Shown here: one piece after another, positions 7,773 to 16,193 of the stretch
Numbering within the stretch: position 1 is the first letter of the stretch
Layout of the letters: the number at the start of each line of letters is the position of its first letter
Origin: Janthinobacterium rivuli
Lineage (GTDB): Bacteria; Pseudomonadota; Gammaproteobacteria; Burkholderiales; Burkholderiaceae_D
Direction: 5' to 3'
Length of the DNA stretch: 64,000 nucleotides
NCBI RefSeq assembly: GCF_009208735.1
Contig: NZ_WFLJ01000021.1
Location: forward strand, 1-64,000
Made by a program: the position numbers and the translations under genes
The notes under the pieces: generated by a model
The model's database searches: none
The model's input: the letters and a program-made list of their open reading frames with translations, nothing else
Told to the model about the DNA's origin: nothing

Positions 7773-8707
7773 GGCACGCGACCGTTTCGCTCGCGCCGCA
7801 CCAGCGCCAGCACGCTGTCGCCCCGGTTGCCGTCGCAACAGACGGCCACGCCGTCCGTGAAGTCGGGCGCCGTCAGCCGCGTCAGCACGCTGCCGGGCGG
7901 CATTTCCAGTGCCAGCCGGGCGCCCCGCTCCCACGCCAGGCGCGCGGTGGCGGCCCACTGCACGCGCCGCGCCATGTTGGCGGCCAGGCTGTCGCGGATG
8001 CGGGCCGGGTCGAACAGCGCGCGCGCCGCGCTGCTGCCGAGGTAAACGAGCGAGGGGCGGCGCACCACCACGCCCTCAAAAGCGGTGGCCATGTCGATGG
8101 CCGCGCCTTCCAGCAGCGGACAATGCGACGGCACGCTGACGGCCAGGCGCTGCGCCTTGCTGGCGCCCTGCGCCAGAGCCAGCGCCATCACGGCGTGCAA
8201 GCCCGTCTCGCTGCCGGCGATGGCGATCTGGCGCGGCGCGTTCAGGTTGGCGACATACACGGGCGTGGCGGCGCCGTGCACCTGGGCCAGCAGCGGTTCG
8301 AGCTGCGCCAGTTCCAGGCCGATGATGGCCGCCATGCCGTAGCCGGCCGGATACGCCTGTTCCATCAGCTCGCCGCGCCGCGCCACCAGGCGCACGGCAT
8401 CCGCATAATCGAGCGCGCCGGCGACGACGGCCGCCGCATACTCGCCGATGGAAAAACCGGCCACCATATCGGGCAGCGCGCCGCGCGCCGCCAAGGAACG
8501 CGCCATCGCCACGCCAGCGATCAGCAGACACAGTTGCACGGCCCGCGTCGAGGCCAGCGCGCCAGCCGTGTCCAGCGCCAAAGGATCTTGACCCAGCACA
8601 TCCGCCGCTGCGGCCAGGGCCGCCCTCACCGCCGCGTCGTCCGGCAGCGCGTGCAGCATGCCCGGATACTGGGCGCCCTGGCCGGGAAAGGTGAATAGCA
8701 CGCTCAT
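7769..8707 (-). CDS. mdcH: Malonate decarboxylase malonyl-CoA:ACP transacylase (epsilon subunit)
   Basis: The 312-residue protein has the acyltransferase fold: FTFPGQGAQYPGM at the N-terminus, the nucleophile Ser86 in GFSIGEYAA, and His195 in VPSHCPLLEG. MdcH charges the holo-carrier MdcC with malonyl from malonyl-CoA to start the decarboxylase cycle. It is the last gene of the operon, with its ATG overlapping the mdcG stop (ATGA on the minus strand). Longer in-frame upstream sequence reads through mdcG and is not used. Its stop shares TTAA with the convergent TonB receptor stop. Confidence 0.93.
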   Translation of the reverse strand: MSVLFTFPGQGAQYPGMLHALPDDAAVRAALAAAADVLGQDPLALDTAGALASTRAVQLCLLIAGVAMARSLAARGALPDMVAGFSIGEYAAAVVAGALDYADAVRLVARRGELMEQAYPAGYGMAAIIGLELAQLEPLLAQVHGAATPVYVANLNAPRQIAIAGSETGLHAVMALALAQGASKAQRLAVSVPSHCPLLEGAAIDMATAFEGVVVRRPSLVYLGSSAARALFDPARIRDSLAANMARRVQWAATARLAWERGARLALEMPPGSVLTRLTAPDFTDGVAVCCDGNRGDSVLALVRRERNGRVP

Positions 8708-9333
8708 GGCAACTCCCAGGGTGCGGCCGTCAGCACGGGGCCGCGCTCCGTTTTCAGCAGAACCCTGCCCCGCCCCGCCGCCCATTCCGCATACGCAAAG
8801 CCGCCATGGCCCGTGTCGATCTGCAGGTCCAGCCGGCACGCCGTGATACTCGACGTGACCGTCGCCGCGATGGCGCGCAGGGCCTCGGCCTGCGCGGCGT
8901 CCGGCGGCGCGGCTATACGCAGCACGAGATCGAGGTCGCTGTCGGCGCGCAGCACGGGCAAGCCGCTGGCCAGGGCGAAGCCCACGCCGCCCGTCGGGCC
9001 CCAGGCCCAGCCCGTGGCGTCAAGCAGCGGTGCCACCCGCCGCAACGCATCGAGCGCAGTACAGTCAAAACCGGACGGCGGGGGGTGCGCCAGCCGCGCC
9101 AGCATTTCCGGCGTCACGCGGCGCACGACGGCGGCAGCGTCGACCTCGCACGCATGCCGCTCGCTGCGCAGCATGCCGCGCAGGCCCACGGGGATGCGTC
9201 CGGGCGCCGTGCGGGCGCGCCGCACCACCAGCGGCGCCGCCTGCAGCCAGGCCGCGTCGGCCCAGGCGGGCAACGATGCGTCGTCCGGCAGGCCGGACAC
9301 CCACAGCAAATCATGCGCACGGGGACCTGGCAT
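8704..9333 (-). CDS. mdcG: Malonate decarboxylase holo-ACP synthase (phosphoribosyl-dephospho-CoA transferase)
   Basis: MdcG attaches the 2'-(5''-phosphoribosyl)-3'-dephospho-CoA group to MdcC. The 209-residue sequence has the nucleotidyltransferase-like signature GPTGGVGFALASG followed by DSDLDLVLR, whose aspartates are the metal ligands. LDLQIDTGHGGFAYAEWA and the C-terminal LLKTERGPVL are family hallmarks. ATG 9333 is preferred over the TTG three bases upstream; it overlaps the madM stop by one base (TGATG). It ends overlapping mdcH. Together with mdcB this supplies the dedicated prosthetic-group pathway. Confidence 0.92.
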   Translation of the reverse strand: MPGPRAHDLLWVSGLPDDASLPAWADAAWLQAAPLVVRRARTAPGRIPVGLRGMLRSERHACEVDAAAVVRRVTPEMLARLAHPPPSGFDCTALDALRRVAPLLDATGWAWGPTGGVGFALASGLPVLRADSDLDLVLRIAAPPDAAQAEALRAIAATVTSSITACRLDLQIDTGHGGFAYAEWAAGRGRVLLKTERGPVLTAAPWELP

Positions 9334-10097
9334 CAAGCCACCACCGCCTTGACGGCAAAGAACAGCAAGGATGGCCCCAGCAGACAGCCCAGGCCCGTGT
9401 GGAACGTGGCCACCAGCGCGCCATACGGCACCAGCTTGCGGTCGGTGGCGGCCAGTCCGGCCGACACGCCACTGACGGTGCCGGCCAGACCGCCGAAGAC
9501 CATGGCCGAACGCGGTGTCTTGAGGCGCAAGAAGCGCGCCGCGGCGGGCGTGCCCACCATCACCAGGATGGCCTTGATCAGGCCTGCCGCGATGCTCAGG
9601 GCCATGACATCCGAGCTGGCGCCGATGGCCGCGCCCGTGACGGGGCCGACGATGTACGTGACGGCGCCGGCGCCGATGGTGGTCATGCTGACGGCATCCG
9701 AATAGCCAAACGCGTAAGCCACGCCGGCGCCGACGAGGAAGGGCAGCACCACGCCCAGCATCAGCGCCACGACGCCGATCAGGCCAGCCTTGCGCGCCTC
9801 GGTCGCCTGCACCTCGAAGGCCGTGGCGACGATGGCGAAGTCGCGCAGCATGGCGCCGCCCATCAGGCCGATACCGCCGAACAGCGACAAATCGGCCAGG
9901 CCCTTGTGGCCGCCACTATGCACGCCGCCCCAGTAAGCGAGGCCCAGACCGATCACGATGGCAATGGCCGAGCCGTGCACACGGCCCAGGGTCAGATACT
10001 TCGACAACGCCACCGAGACCAGCATGATCAGGCCGACGAAGGCGAAGGCCGTCACCAGGCCGTTGTGGATGGCGGCTTTTTCAAAGATGTCAAGCAT
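9333..10097 (-). CDS. madM: Malonate transporter subunit MadM
   Basis: This very hydrophobic 254-residue protein has about seven to eight membrane segments. It carries the glycine-rich MadM features GGVHSGGHKGLADLSLFGG and TIGAGAVTYIVGPVTGAAIG. MadM works with MadL as a two-component sodium-dependent malonate uptake carrier in the inner membrane. It overlaps madL by eight bases upstream and mdcG by one base downstream, so both halves of the carrier are made together with the decarboxylase. Here the transporter genes sit between mdcE and mdcG rather than at the operon end. Confidence 0.93.
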   Translation of the reverse strand: MLDIFEKAAIHNGLVTAFAFVGLIMLVSVALSKYLTLGRVHGSAIAIVIGLGLAYWGGVHSGGHKGLADLSLFGGIGLMGGAMLRDFAIVATAFEVQATEARKAGLIGVVALMLGVVLPFLVGAGVAYAFGYSDAVSMTTIGAGAVTYIVGPVTGAAIGASSDVMALSIAAGLIKAILVMVGTPAAARFLRLKTPRSAMVFGGLAGTVSGVSAGLAATDRKLVPYGALVATFHTGLGCLLGPSLLFFAVKAVVA

Positions 10098-10503
10098 GAC
10101 GGTGCTCCTTCATCAACATCGAGTCGGCTTCGGCGGCGGCGATGGCGGCCGGGCTTTCCATCCGGTTAATCAGCGAAATGACTGCGCCGCAAACGAGCAC
10201 GGAACCGATGGCGGCCAGCACGGCCACCGGCCCGCCGCGCAGCGCCGCGACCACGTCCTGCTGCGCCGCCATCGCCACCACCACGGGAATATACATGGCG
10301 CCCCAGTATTCGACGCCCCGCTCCGTCATCTGCGGCAGCCAGGCGCGGCGCTGCATGTAGAGCCGGGCGCAGATCAGCAGCAGCATGGCGATGCCCACGC
10401 CGCCCACGTTGGTCTTGACGCCCATCAGCTGCCCGAGCAGGTCGCCCAGGAAGATGCCGAGCAAATGGCACAGGGCCAGCAATGCGGTTCCGTAAATGAT
10501 CAT
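10090..10503 (-). CDS. madL: Malonate transporter subunit MadL
   Basis: The 137-residue membrane protein has four predicted TM helices and the family motifs LLGIFLGDLLGQLMGVKTNVGG and RGVEYWGAMYIPVVVAMAA. It is the small partner of MadM in malonate uptake. It starts at an ATG about 55 bases after the mdcE stop, the only clear intercistronic gap inside the operon, preceded by a purine-rich GGAGACA. The gap leaves room for an internal promoter or processing site, but no clear element is seen. Confidence 0.93.
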   Translation of the reverse strand: MIIYGTALLALCHLLGIFLGDLLGQLMGVKTNVGGVGIAMLLLICARLYMQRRAWLPQMTERGVEYWGAMYIPVVVAMAAQQDVVAALRGGPVAVLAAIGSVLVCGAVISLINRMESPAAIAAAEADSMLMKEHRHA

Positions 10504-10558
10504 GATGTGTCTCCGTTATAGGAATAGGAATGACTTGATGTCTTCTCTGTTGTTGCAC

Positions 10559-11371
10559 CTACCACTGCTGCCCCAGCACCTCCCTGACTCTTGCCGACGC
10601 CTGTCGGTGCGGCGCGCCCAGGCGGCTGGCCAGTCCCCGTTCCGGATCGGCGCGAATATCACCCAGCGCCGCCTGCAGGCAGGCGTCGACGGCGGCCGTG
10701 TCCTGCGCCGACGGCGCGTCCGGCTGCGCCACCTGCAAGGTTTGCCACAGCAGCCCCAGGGTGGCGTAGTTGCGGATGTCGTAGGCCATGGGCGCGATCG
10801 TCTCGGCCAGCGCTTCGAGCGCCTCCACGGTGCGCAGGGTGATGCGCGCCGCCGACGCCTTGCCCATGGCGTGCACCATCACTTGCGGATCGTCGAGCGC
10901 GATCAGCCGGTTGGCCTGGTAGCCGTGCGCGAGAAAGGCGCCCGACATGGCCTTGCCGACGATCAGGCCGATGACGGGGTGGCCCGCCAGGCGCGCCTCG
11001 GCATACGCGCCCGCCGCGCCGGCCAGCGCCTGGTGGATGCCATACGCTTCTTCGCGCCGGCCATACGCCTGGCTGGCCACGTCGATGACGGCGACGATGG
11101 GCCGTTTCACCGCCAGGTCGCGGTCCCAGGCAACAACCTGCCGCACGGCGCGGGCCAGCTGCCACGCCTCGATCAGGCCGATTTCACCGGTGCGCGCACG
11201 CGTAAAGCGGTTGTCAGGGTCGGGCAGCACGGCGAGGTAGCGCGCCGCTTCGCCGGCCAGCGGTGCGTCGACCACGCGCACGGAAGCGGGATAGCCGTCC
11301 AGGTGCGCGGTATTGCGCGTGAGGGCCGCGAGCCAGACGGCGCCGCGGCTCGTCTCGGTGATGGCGTTCAT
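10559..11371 (-). CDS. mdcE: Biotin-independent malonate decarboxylase gamma subunit
   Basis: The 270-residue crotonase-fold carboxyltransferase half pairs with MdcD to decarboxylate malonyl-S-carrier to acetyl-S-carrier. Visible markers are RARTGEIGLIEAW, VIDVASQAYGRREE, GLIVGKAMSGAFLAHG and the C-terminal LGDIR region typical of MdcE. GKAMSGAFLAHG forms part of the oxyanion-hole region. The ATG at 11371 overlaps the mdcD stop (ATGA). Confidence 0.94.
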   Translation of the reverse strand: MNAITETSRGAVWLAALTRNTAHLDGYPASVRVVDAPLAGEAARYLAVLPDPDNRFTRARTGEIGLIEAWQLARAVRQVVAWDRDLAVKRPIVAVIDVASQAYGRREEAYGIHQALAGAAGAYAEARLAGHPVIGLIVGKAMSGAFLAHGYQANRLIALDDPQVMVHAMGKASAARITLRTVEALEALAETIAPMAYDIRNYATLGLLWQTLQVAQPDAPSAQDTAAVDACLQAALGDIRADPERGLASRLGAPHRQASARVREVLGQQW

Positions 11372-12222
11372 GCTGCGACTCCTTTGCTGTAGATGGCGCG
11401 CACGGCGCCTGGTGTGGCTTGCACGGACGCGTCGACTTCGGCCAGGCGGGCCAGGTAGCCTTCCGCCTGATCGCTGCGGTGCCGGTCCGGCACGCCGCGT
11501 GCGAACAATGCGGCCACGCTGGCGCGCATCTGCGCCGTGTCGTCGTCCACGTAGGCGTCGGCCAGGCCGCTGTTAAAACGCTGCTCGCCGCCCGTCAGGC
11601 TCCAGATGAACGGTTTGTTGCGCGAGTCGAATTCGTCCACGCCCGCCTCCTGCTCGATCACGGCCGGCCCGTTGAGGCCCAGGCGCGCCTCGCGCGTGAC
11701 GACCAGGTAACTGCACAGGCCCGCCGCGATCGACATGCCGCCGTAGCAGCCCACGGTGCCGGCCGTGATGCCGATCACGGGCTGGTGGCGGCGCAGGTCG
11801 ACGATGGCGGCATGGATGTCGGCAATCGCGGCCAGACCCAGGTTCGCTTCCTGCAGGCGCACGCCGCCCGTCTCGAACAGGATCATGGCCCGCGTCGGCA
11901 CGCCCTGGCGGTTGTCGCGCGCCGCCAGTTCCAGCGCGCCAGCGATCTTCGCGCCGCCCACCTCGCCCATGCTGCCGCCCTGGTAGGCGCCTTCGATGGC
12001 CAGCACCACGGCCGGCTGGCCGTCGAACAAACCCTTGGCCACCACCACGCCGTCGTCCGCCTGGGCCGTGACGCCCTGCCGCGGCAGCCACGGGGAAGCG
12101 ATGCCGCAGAACGGGTCGAGCAGTTCGCGCATGCTGCCCGCGTCCAGCAAGGCCTTGGCCCTGCTGCGCGCCCCCCGTTCGATGAAGCTGTCGCGCTCCA
12201 GCAATTCCTTCAAGCTGCTCAT
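11368..12222 (-). CDS. mdcD: Biotin-independent malonate decarboxylase beta subunit
   Basis: This 284-residue protein belongs to the acetyl-CoA carboxylase beta/AccD-like carboxyltransferase family without a zinc finger. Typical stretches are FIERGARSRAKALLD, GGSMGEVGGAKIAGALELA, FETGGVRLQEANLGL and ITAGTVGCYGGMSIAAG. It forms the active decarboxylase with MdcE. The ATG at 12222 overlaps the mdcC stop (ATGA). A longer in-frame upstream extension lies over mdcC and is not used. Confidence 0.94.
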   Translation of the reverse strand: MSSLKELLERDSFIERGARSRAKALLDAGSMRELLDPFCGIASPWLPRQGVTAQADDGVVVAKGLFDGQPAVVLAIEGAYQGGSMGEVGGAKIAGALELAARDNRQGVPTRAMILFETGGVRLQEANLGLAAIADIHAAIVDLRRHQPVIGITAGTVGCYGGMSIAAGLCSYLVVTREARLGLNGPAVIEQEAGVDEFDSRNKPFIWSLTGGEQRFNSGLADAYVDDDTAQMRASVAALFARGVPDRHRSDQAEGYLARLAEVDASVQATPGAVRAIYSKGVAA

Positions 12223-12527
12223 GCCGTCCTCCCCGCTTGCAATTCTTCGTAGGCTTGCTCGATGCGCATGCGCACCACGCCCGGCGTGGCGCCGCAATCG
12301 TTGATGACGATGGTCGCCGCCGGCAGCGGCTCGCCGCCAAACACGCGCTGCAACAGCGCATCCCACACGGCGCCCTTGCCGTCGACGGAGGTGTTGACCA
12401 CGATGCGGATCACGCCGTCGTCGCCCGGCTGCAGCAGCACTTCCAGGTCGCCCGAACCGACCACGCCGGCCAGCGCGCGCCCCGATGCCGGCTGCCCGGC
12501 CGGAAATGTATAGTCACGCGTTTCCAT
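12219..12527 (-). CDS. mdcC: Malonate decarboxylase acyl carrier protein (delta subunit)
   Basis: The 102-residue carrier has the attachment site Ser25 in VVGSGDLEVLL, the same position as the modified serine of characterised MdcC proteins. It carries the thiol prosthetic group on which acetyl/malonyl exchange takes place. The remainder, with VVNTSVDGKGAVWDALLQR and INDCGATPGVVRMRIEQA, matches the family. It starts inside the end of mdcB (14-base overlap) and overlaps mdcD. Confidence 0.94.
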   Translation of the reverse strand: METRDYTFPAGQPASGRALAGVVGSGDLEVLLQPGDDGVIRIVVNTSVDGKGAVWDALLQRVFGGEPLPAATIVINDCGATPGVVRMRIEQAYEELQAGRTA

Positions 12528-13407
12528 GCGCTTCTCCTTCTGTCAATCGATCGAGGAACAGGGTGGCCGCCAGCAGGTCGGCCGCACCGCCCGGCGACAC
12601 GCCACGCGCCAGCGCCACCGCTTCCAGCGCCAGCAATGCCTGCATGCCGGCGGCAGTGGCCGCGCCGCCGGCCGCCAGCACCCGCGCCGCTCCCGATTGC
12701 AGCGCCAGCAAAGCCGTTTCTCCCCCGCGCGATAGCACGCAGGTGTCGTCCAGCCGGCTGAGAATGGCCAGCAAGGCGTTCAGGCGCGCCGTCGTCTCGC
12801 TGTCGCCGCGCAAGCGCGACGCGTGCAAGGCGGGCAAGCCGGCGCCCGTCACCAGGGGAAATCCGGCGCGGGCCTGGCCCCTCGCGCCATCGACGTGGTA
12901 CTGGCGGCACGCCAGCTCGCCCTTGTTGCCCGTGACGACAGGCGCGCCACGGTCGTGCAAGCGGGCCAGCGCACCGGCCCGCGCCGCCACGGCTTGCGGT
13001 GCCAGCGACGCGCCGCGCGCGCCCTGCTGCGCCGCCGCCGTCACCAGCAGGCCCAGCGCCCAGATGGCGCCACGGTGCGTGTTCACGCCGCCCGTGGCTG
13101 CCAGCATCCGCGCCTCGCCATCGCGGCCGATGGCGCCGATGCGCTGGCGCAGCAGGTCGTCGTCTTCACTCTGCGCGCCGGCGTCGGCCATGGCGGCAAA
13201 CACCGGTTGCAGCACGCAGGCCGAATGGCACATCAAGGCCCAGTTCAAGTCCGCGTGGGCGCCACGGCCGCGCAAATCGACCAGGCCCGGTTTCGGCGTC
13301 AGGGTCACTTCATCGAGCAGCGCCTGCAGCACCTGCCGCGCCAGCGCGGCGCAGCGCTGGCGCAGCGGCACTGCCGTCATCATCATTGTCGTCATCATTG
13401 TGCTCAT
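12514..13407 (-). CDS. mdcB: Triphosphoribosyl-dephospho-CoA synthase (CitG family)
   Basis: MdcB makes the prosthetic-group precursor from ATP and dephospho-CoA. The 297-residue sequence has the CitG family motifs EVTLTPKPGLVDLRGRGAH, GGVNTHRGAIWALGLL, GNKGELACRQYHVDGARGQA and DDTCVLSRGG. The start is the ATG at 13407 overlapping the mdcA stop (TAATG). This gives an odd leader rich in Met and Thr (MSTMMTTMMMTAVPL), encoded by a short ATC/ATG tandem repeat at about 13376-13407. Any of several in-frame ATGs could serve, so the true N-terminus is uncertain by up to about ten residues. Confidence 0.92.
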   Translation of the reverse strand: MSTMMTTMMMTAVPLRQRCAALARQVLQALLDEVTLTPKPGLVDLRGRGAHADLNWALMCHSACVLQPVFAAMADAGAQSEDDDLLRQRIGAIGRDGEARMLAATGGVNTHRGAIWALGLLVTAAAQQGARGASLAPQAVAARAGALARLHDRGAPVVTGNKGELACRQYHVDGARGQARAGFPLVTGAGLPALHASRLRGDSETTARLNALLAILSRLDDTCVLSRGGETALLALQSGAARVLAAGGAATAAGMQALLALEAVALARGVSPGGAADLLAATLFLDRLTEGEAHGNA

Positions 13408-15080
13408 TACCAGCTCCTGAATTTGGCGGGGGGTTGATACAGGCCGTCGGACCATTCGACCAGGTCGGCGATGCTTTTCGCGGCCAGCAGCGAACGGTTC
13501 GCTGCGCCCCGCTGCACGCCGATATCCTCGGGCAGCGCGATCAAGCCGTCGGCGCGCAGTTTCGCCGTCGTCTTCGGGTCGTGGCGCAGGCCGATGGGCG
13601 TCACGCCGGCCACCGCCGCCAGCATGGACTTGCGCTCGTCGAGCGAACGGGCCTTGTACAGGTAGGCGATGCCCTCCTCCGTCAGCACGTGGGTGACGTC
13701 GTCGCCATAGATCATCACGGGCGCGAGCGGCATGCCGCTGGCCTGGCCCACGGCCACCGCGTCGAGCGATTCGACGATGGTCGGCTGGCCGCCGTCCTGG
13801 AACGTTTCGACCATCTGCACCACCAGCTTCTTGCCGCGCGCGAGCGGGTCGTCCGTCTCGATCAGGTCCAGCCAGGCGGGCGTCGGGTGGCGCCGGCCGT
13901 GCGGATCGTGGCCCATATTGGGCGCGCCGCCGAAACCGGCCAGCCGGCCGTTGGTGACGGTGGACGAATTGCCCAGGCCATCCATCTGCAGGGTGGCGCC
14001 GATGAACAGGTCGACCGCGTACTGGCCCGCCAGCTGGCACAGGGCGCGGTTCGAGCGCATGGAACCGTCGCGGCCCGTGAAGAACACGTCGGGCCGGGCG
14101 GCCGCATAGCCTTCCATGCCCAGCTCCGCGCCGAAGCAGTGCACGCTCTCGACCCAGCCCGTCTCGATGGCGGGTATCAGGGTCGGATGGGGGTTGAGCA
14201 CCCAGTTGCGGCAAATCTTGCCCTTCAAGCCCAGCTGCTCGCCGTAGGTGGGCAAAATCAGCTCGATGGCGGCCGTATTGAAGCCGATGCCGTGGTTGAG
14301 CGACTGCACCTGGTGTTTTTCATACACGCCGCGGATCGCCATCATGGCCATCAACACGTGCACGGGCTTGATCACGCGCGGGTCGCGGGTGAACAATGGT
14401 TCGATGAAGAACGGCTTGTCGGACTGCACGACGAAATCGATCCACGAGCCGGGCACGTCGACGCGCGGCAAGTCGCTGACGTCGTCGACGATCTGATTGA
14501 CCTGGGCGATGACGATACCGTCGCGGAAGGCGGCCGATTCCACCAGCGTGGGCGTGTCCTCGGTGCTGGGGCCCGTGTACAGATTGCCCTGGCGGTCGGC
14601 CATGTAGCCGGCCACCATGACGACGTTGGGCGTGAGGTCGACGAACAGGCGCGCATACAGTTCGATGTAGGTGTGGATGGCGCCCACTTCCAGCAAGCCA
14701 TCCTGCAGGAACTGCGCGATGCGCAGGCTTTGCGTGCCGGCAAACGAAAAATCGAGCTTGCGGGCGATGCCCCGCTCGAACAGGTCCAGGTGTTCGGGCA
14801 GGCTGACGCTGGGCATGATCAGGTGCAGATGGTTGATCTTGTCGGGATTGACCTTAGTCAACATCCGGGCGAGGAAATCGGCCTGCTTCTGGTTATTGCC
14901 TTCGAGGACGACGCGGTCGCCCGGCGCAAGCAAGGCTTCGAGCACGGCGACCATGTCGCCTTGTTGCAGCACGGGGCCGTTCGCGTACTGGCGCACGGCT
15001 TCCAGGCGGCGGCGCTTCTCGGTGCGCCGCGTGTCCCATTGTTTTTGCCGCTGCGCTGGCGCTGCTGTGGCGGTTGACAT
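13407..15080 (-). CDS. mdcA: Malonate decarboxylase alpha subunit (acetyl-S-ACP:malonate ACP transferase)
   Basis: The 557-residue subunit swaps malonate for acetate on the carrier. Recognisable segments are WDTRRTEKRRRL, PGDRVVLEGNNQKQADFLA, YMADRQGNLYTGPSTEDTP, NHGIGFNTAAIELILPTYG and GFGGAPNMGHDPHGRRH. Tandem ATGs lie at 15083 and 15080; the second is chosen because GGAGG is four bases from it but only one from the first. It is the first gene of the operon, facing mdcR across a roughly 120-base divergent promoter region containing a LysR-type palindrome. Confidence 0.94.
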   Translation of the reverse strand: MSTATAAPAQRQKQWDTRRTEKRRRLEAVRQYANGPVLQQGDMVAVLEALLAPGDRVVLEGNNQKQADFLARMLTKVNPDKINHLHLIMPSVSLPEHLDLFERGIARKLDFSFAGTQSLRIAQFLQDGLLEVGAIHTYIELYARLFVDLTPNVVMVAGYMADRQGNLYTGPSTEDTPTLVESAAFRDGIVIAQVNQIVDDVSDLPRVDVPGSWIDFVVQSDKPFFIEPLFTRDPRVIKPVHVLMAMMAIRGVYEKHQVQSLNHGIGFNTAAIELILPTYGEQLGLKGKICRNWVLNPHPTLIPAIETGWVESVHCFGAELGMEGYAAARPDVFFTGRDGSMRSNRALCQLAGQYAVDLFIGATLQMDGLGNSSTVTNGRLAGFGGAPNMGHDPHGRRHPTPAWLDLIETDDPLARGKKLVVQMVETFQDGGQPTIVESLDAVAVGQASGMPLAPVMIYGDDVTHVLTEEGIAYLYKARSLDERKSMLAAVAGVTPIGLRHDPKTTAKLRADGLIALPEDIGVQRGAANRSLLAAKSIADLVEWSDGLYQPPAKFRSW

Positions 15081-15155
15081 CATGCCTCCGAAGTGAGCTA
15101 TCGAAGCCTGACGATAGAACGAAAGCGTCACCGCGACAATCAACCTGCTAGCATA

Positions 15156-15178
15156 TTCATTACTTTGAAGTTAATGAA
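15156..15178. promoter_or_regulatory. LysR-type operator between mdcA and mdcR
   Basis: The 23-bp element has perfect seven-base outer arms TTCATTA and TAATGAA around an inner ACTT-TG-AAGT palindrome. It lies 22 bases before mdcR and about 75 bases before mdcA, in the divergent control region. Position and symmetry are those of the recognition site of a LysR autoregulator that activates the opposite operon. MdcR binding is inferred. Confidence 0.6.
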
Positions 15179-15199
15179 CTCCCTTAAAAAGGTTTAGCC

Positions 15200-16120
15200 A
15201 TGGCCATCAATGAAGAAATCACCCTGAAAAAGCTGGAAGTTTTTCTCAGCTTCATGGAATTGAACAACCTGGCGCGGGTGGCCGACGCGCTGGGCCAGAG
15301 CACGGTCAGCGTGCACCGCGCCCTGCACTCGCTGGAAGACGGCTTGCGCTGTCCCCTGTTCAAGCGCGAAGGCCGCAGCCTGATCCCCCTGCATGCGGCT
15401 TACACCTTTGCCGAATCGGCGCGGCGCGCGCTGGCCGAGTGCGAGGAAGGCGTGCGCAAGGTGCGCGAAATGTCGGGCATCAACCCCGTGCGCCTGAAGA
15501 TCGGCTCACTGTATTCCCTGACCCTGCACTGCATCCCGCAACTGGTGATCGCCCTGAAACTGCGCCGGCCGGGCCTCGACATCGACCTGACCCTGGGGTC
15601 GAACCGCGAACTGCTGCAAAGCCTGGCCGACGGCCGGCTGGACGCCATCATCGTCGGCGTGCAGGAAGATGAACAGCATGCGGGCTTGGTGGCCGTGCCC
15701 CTGTTCCAGGACGACATCTTCCTGGCCGCGCCGCTCGGTTCGCCGTATGCGGGGGCGGCCTCGGTGGACTTGCAGCAACTGCGCGACGACAAATTCGTCA
15801 CGCTCAACGAGGGATTCGTCACCTCGCAAAGCTTCAACCACGCATTCGAGCTGGCGGGCTTCGTGCCCGACACGGCCATGCGCGTGGGCGACATCTTCTC
15901 CCTGATCAACCTGGTGAGCGGCGGCATCGGCTACAGCCTGCTGCCCGGCCGCGTGCGCGCCTTCAGCTCGCGCATCGAACTGCTGCCCCTGGACGCCCGC
16001 TACGGTTCGCACCAGCAGATCACCCTGCTGATGCTGAGCAGCCGCGAGCGCGACCCGAATCTGCTGGCGCTGGCGGCGGAGTGCAGGTTGTATGGGCGCC
16101 GGGAGCCTGCTGGCGCGTGA
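15200..16120 (+). CDS. mdcR: LysR-family regulator of malonate decarboxylation
   Basis: The 306-residue protein has an N-terminal winged HTH (about residues 8-67) with ARVADALGQSTVSVHRALHSLE and LFKREGRSLIPL, then a two-lobed effector domain (about 95-300). Its divergent position next to mdcA and its sequence fit MdcR/MdcY, which respond to malonate. ATG 15200 has a purine-rich AAAAAGG seven bases upstream. It most likely activates the mdc operon and regulates itself through the palindrome at 15156-15178. Confidence 0.9.
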   Translation: MAINEEITLKKLEVFLSFMELNNLARVADALGQSTVSVHRALHSLEDGLRCPLFKREGRSLIPLHAAYTFAESARRALAECEEGVRKVREMSGINPVRLKIGSLYSLTLHCIPQLVIALKLRRPGLDIDLTLGSNRELLQSLADGRLDAIIVGVQEDEQHAGLVAVPLFQDDIFLAAPLGSPYAGAASVDLQQLRDDKFVTLNEGFVTSQSFNHAFELAGFVPDTAMRVGDIFSLINLVSGGIGYSLLPGRVRAFSSRIELLPLDARYGSHQQITLLMLSSRERDPNLLALAAECRLYGRREPAGA

Positions 16121-16143
16121 TTACCCCGAGCAGTGAAAAAGCT

Positions 16144-16170
16144 GGGGTCGGACCCTGAGGGTCCGCCCCC
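16144..16170. terminator. GC-rich hairpin between mdcR and the trehalose operon
   Basis: GGGGTCGGACCC and GGGTCCGCCCCC form a 12-position stem (one mismatch) with a TGA loop. It lies between two convergent genes (mdcR stop 24 bases left, GH15 stop 24 bases right) and could end transcription from both sides. There is no T-run on either strand, so it may instead be a small interspersed palindromic repeat. Confidence 0.45.
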
Positions 16171-16193
16171 GGAACTTGCCTTGGGGGGTGAAC

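Noticed and set aside
12999-15077. A 692-residue open frame on the plus strand opposite mdcA/mdcB
   Set aside because: It is an antisense shadow produced by high G+C codon bias; composition is His/Arg/Gly-rich without any motif, and the minus-strand malonate genes are certain.
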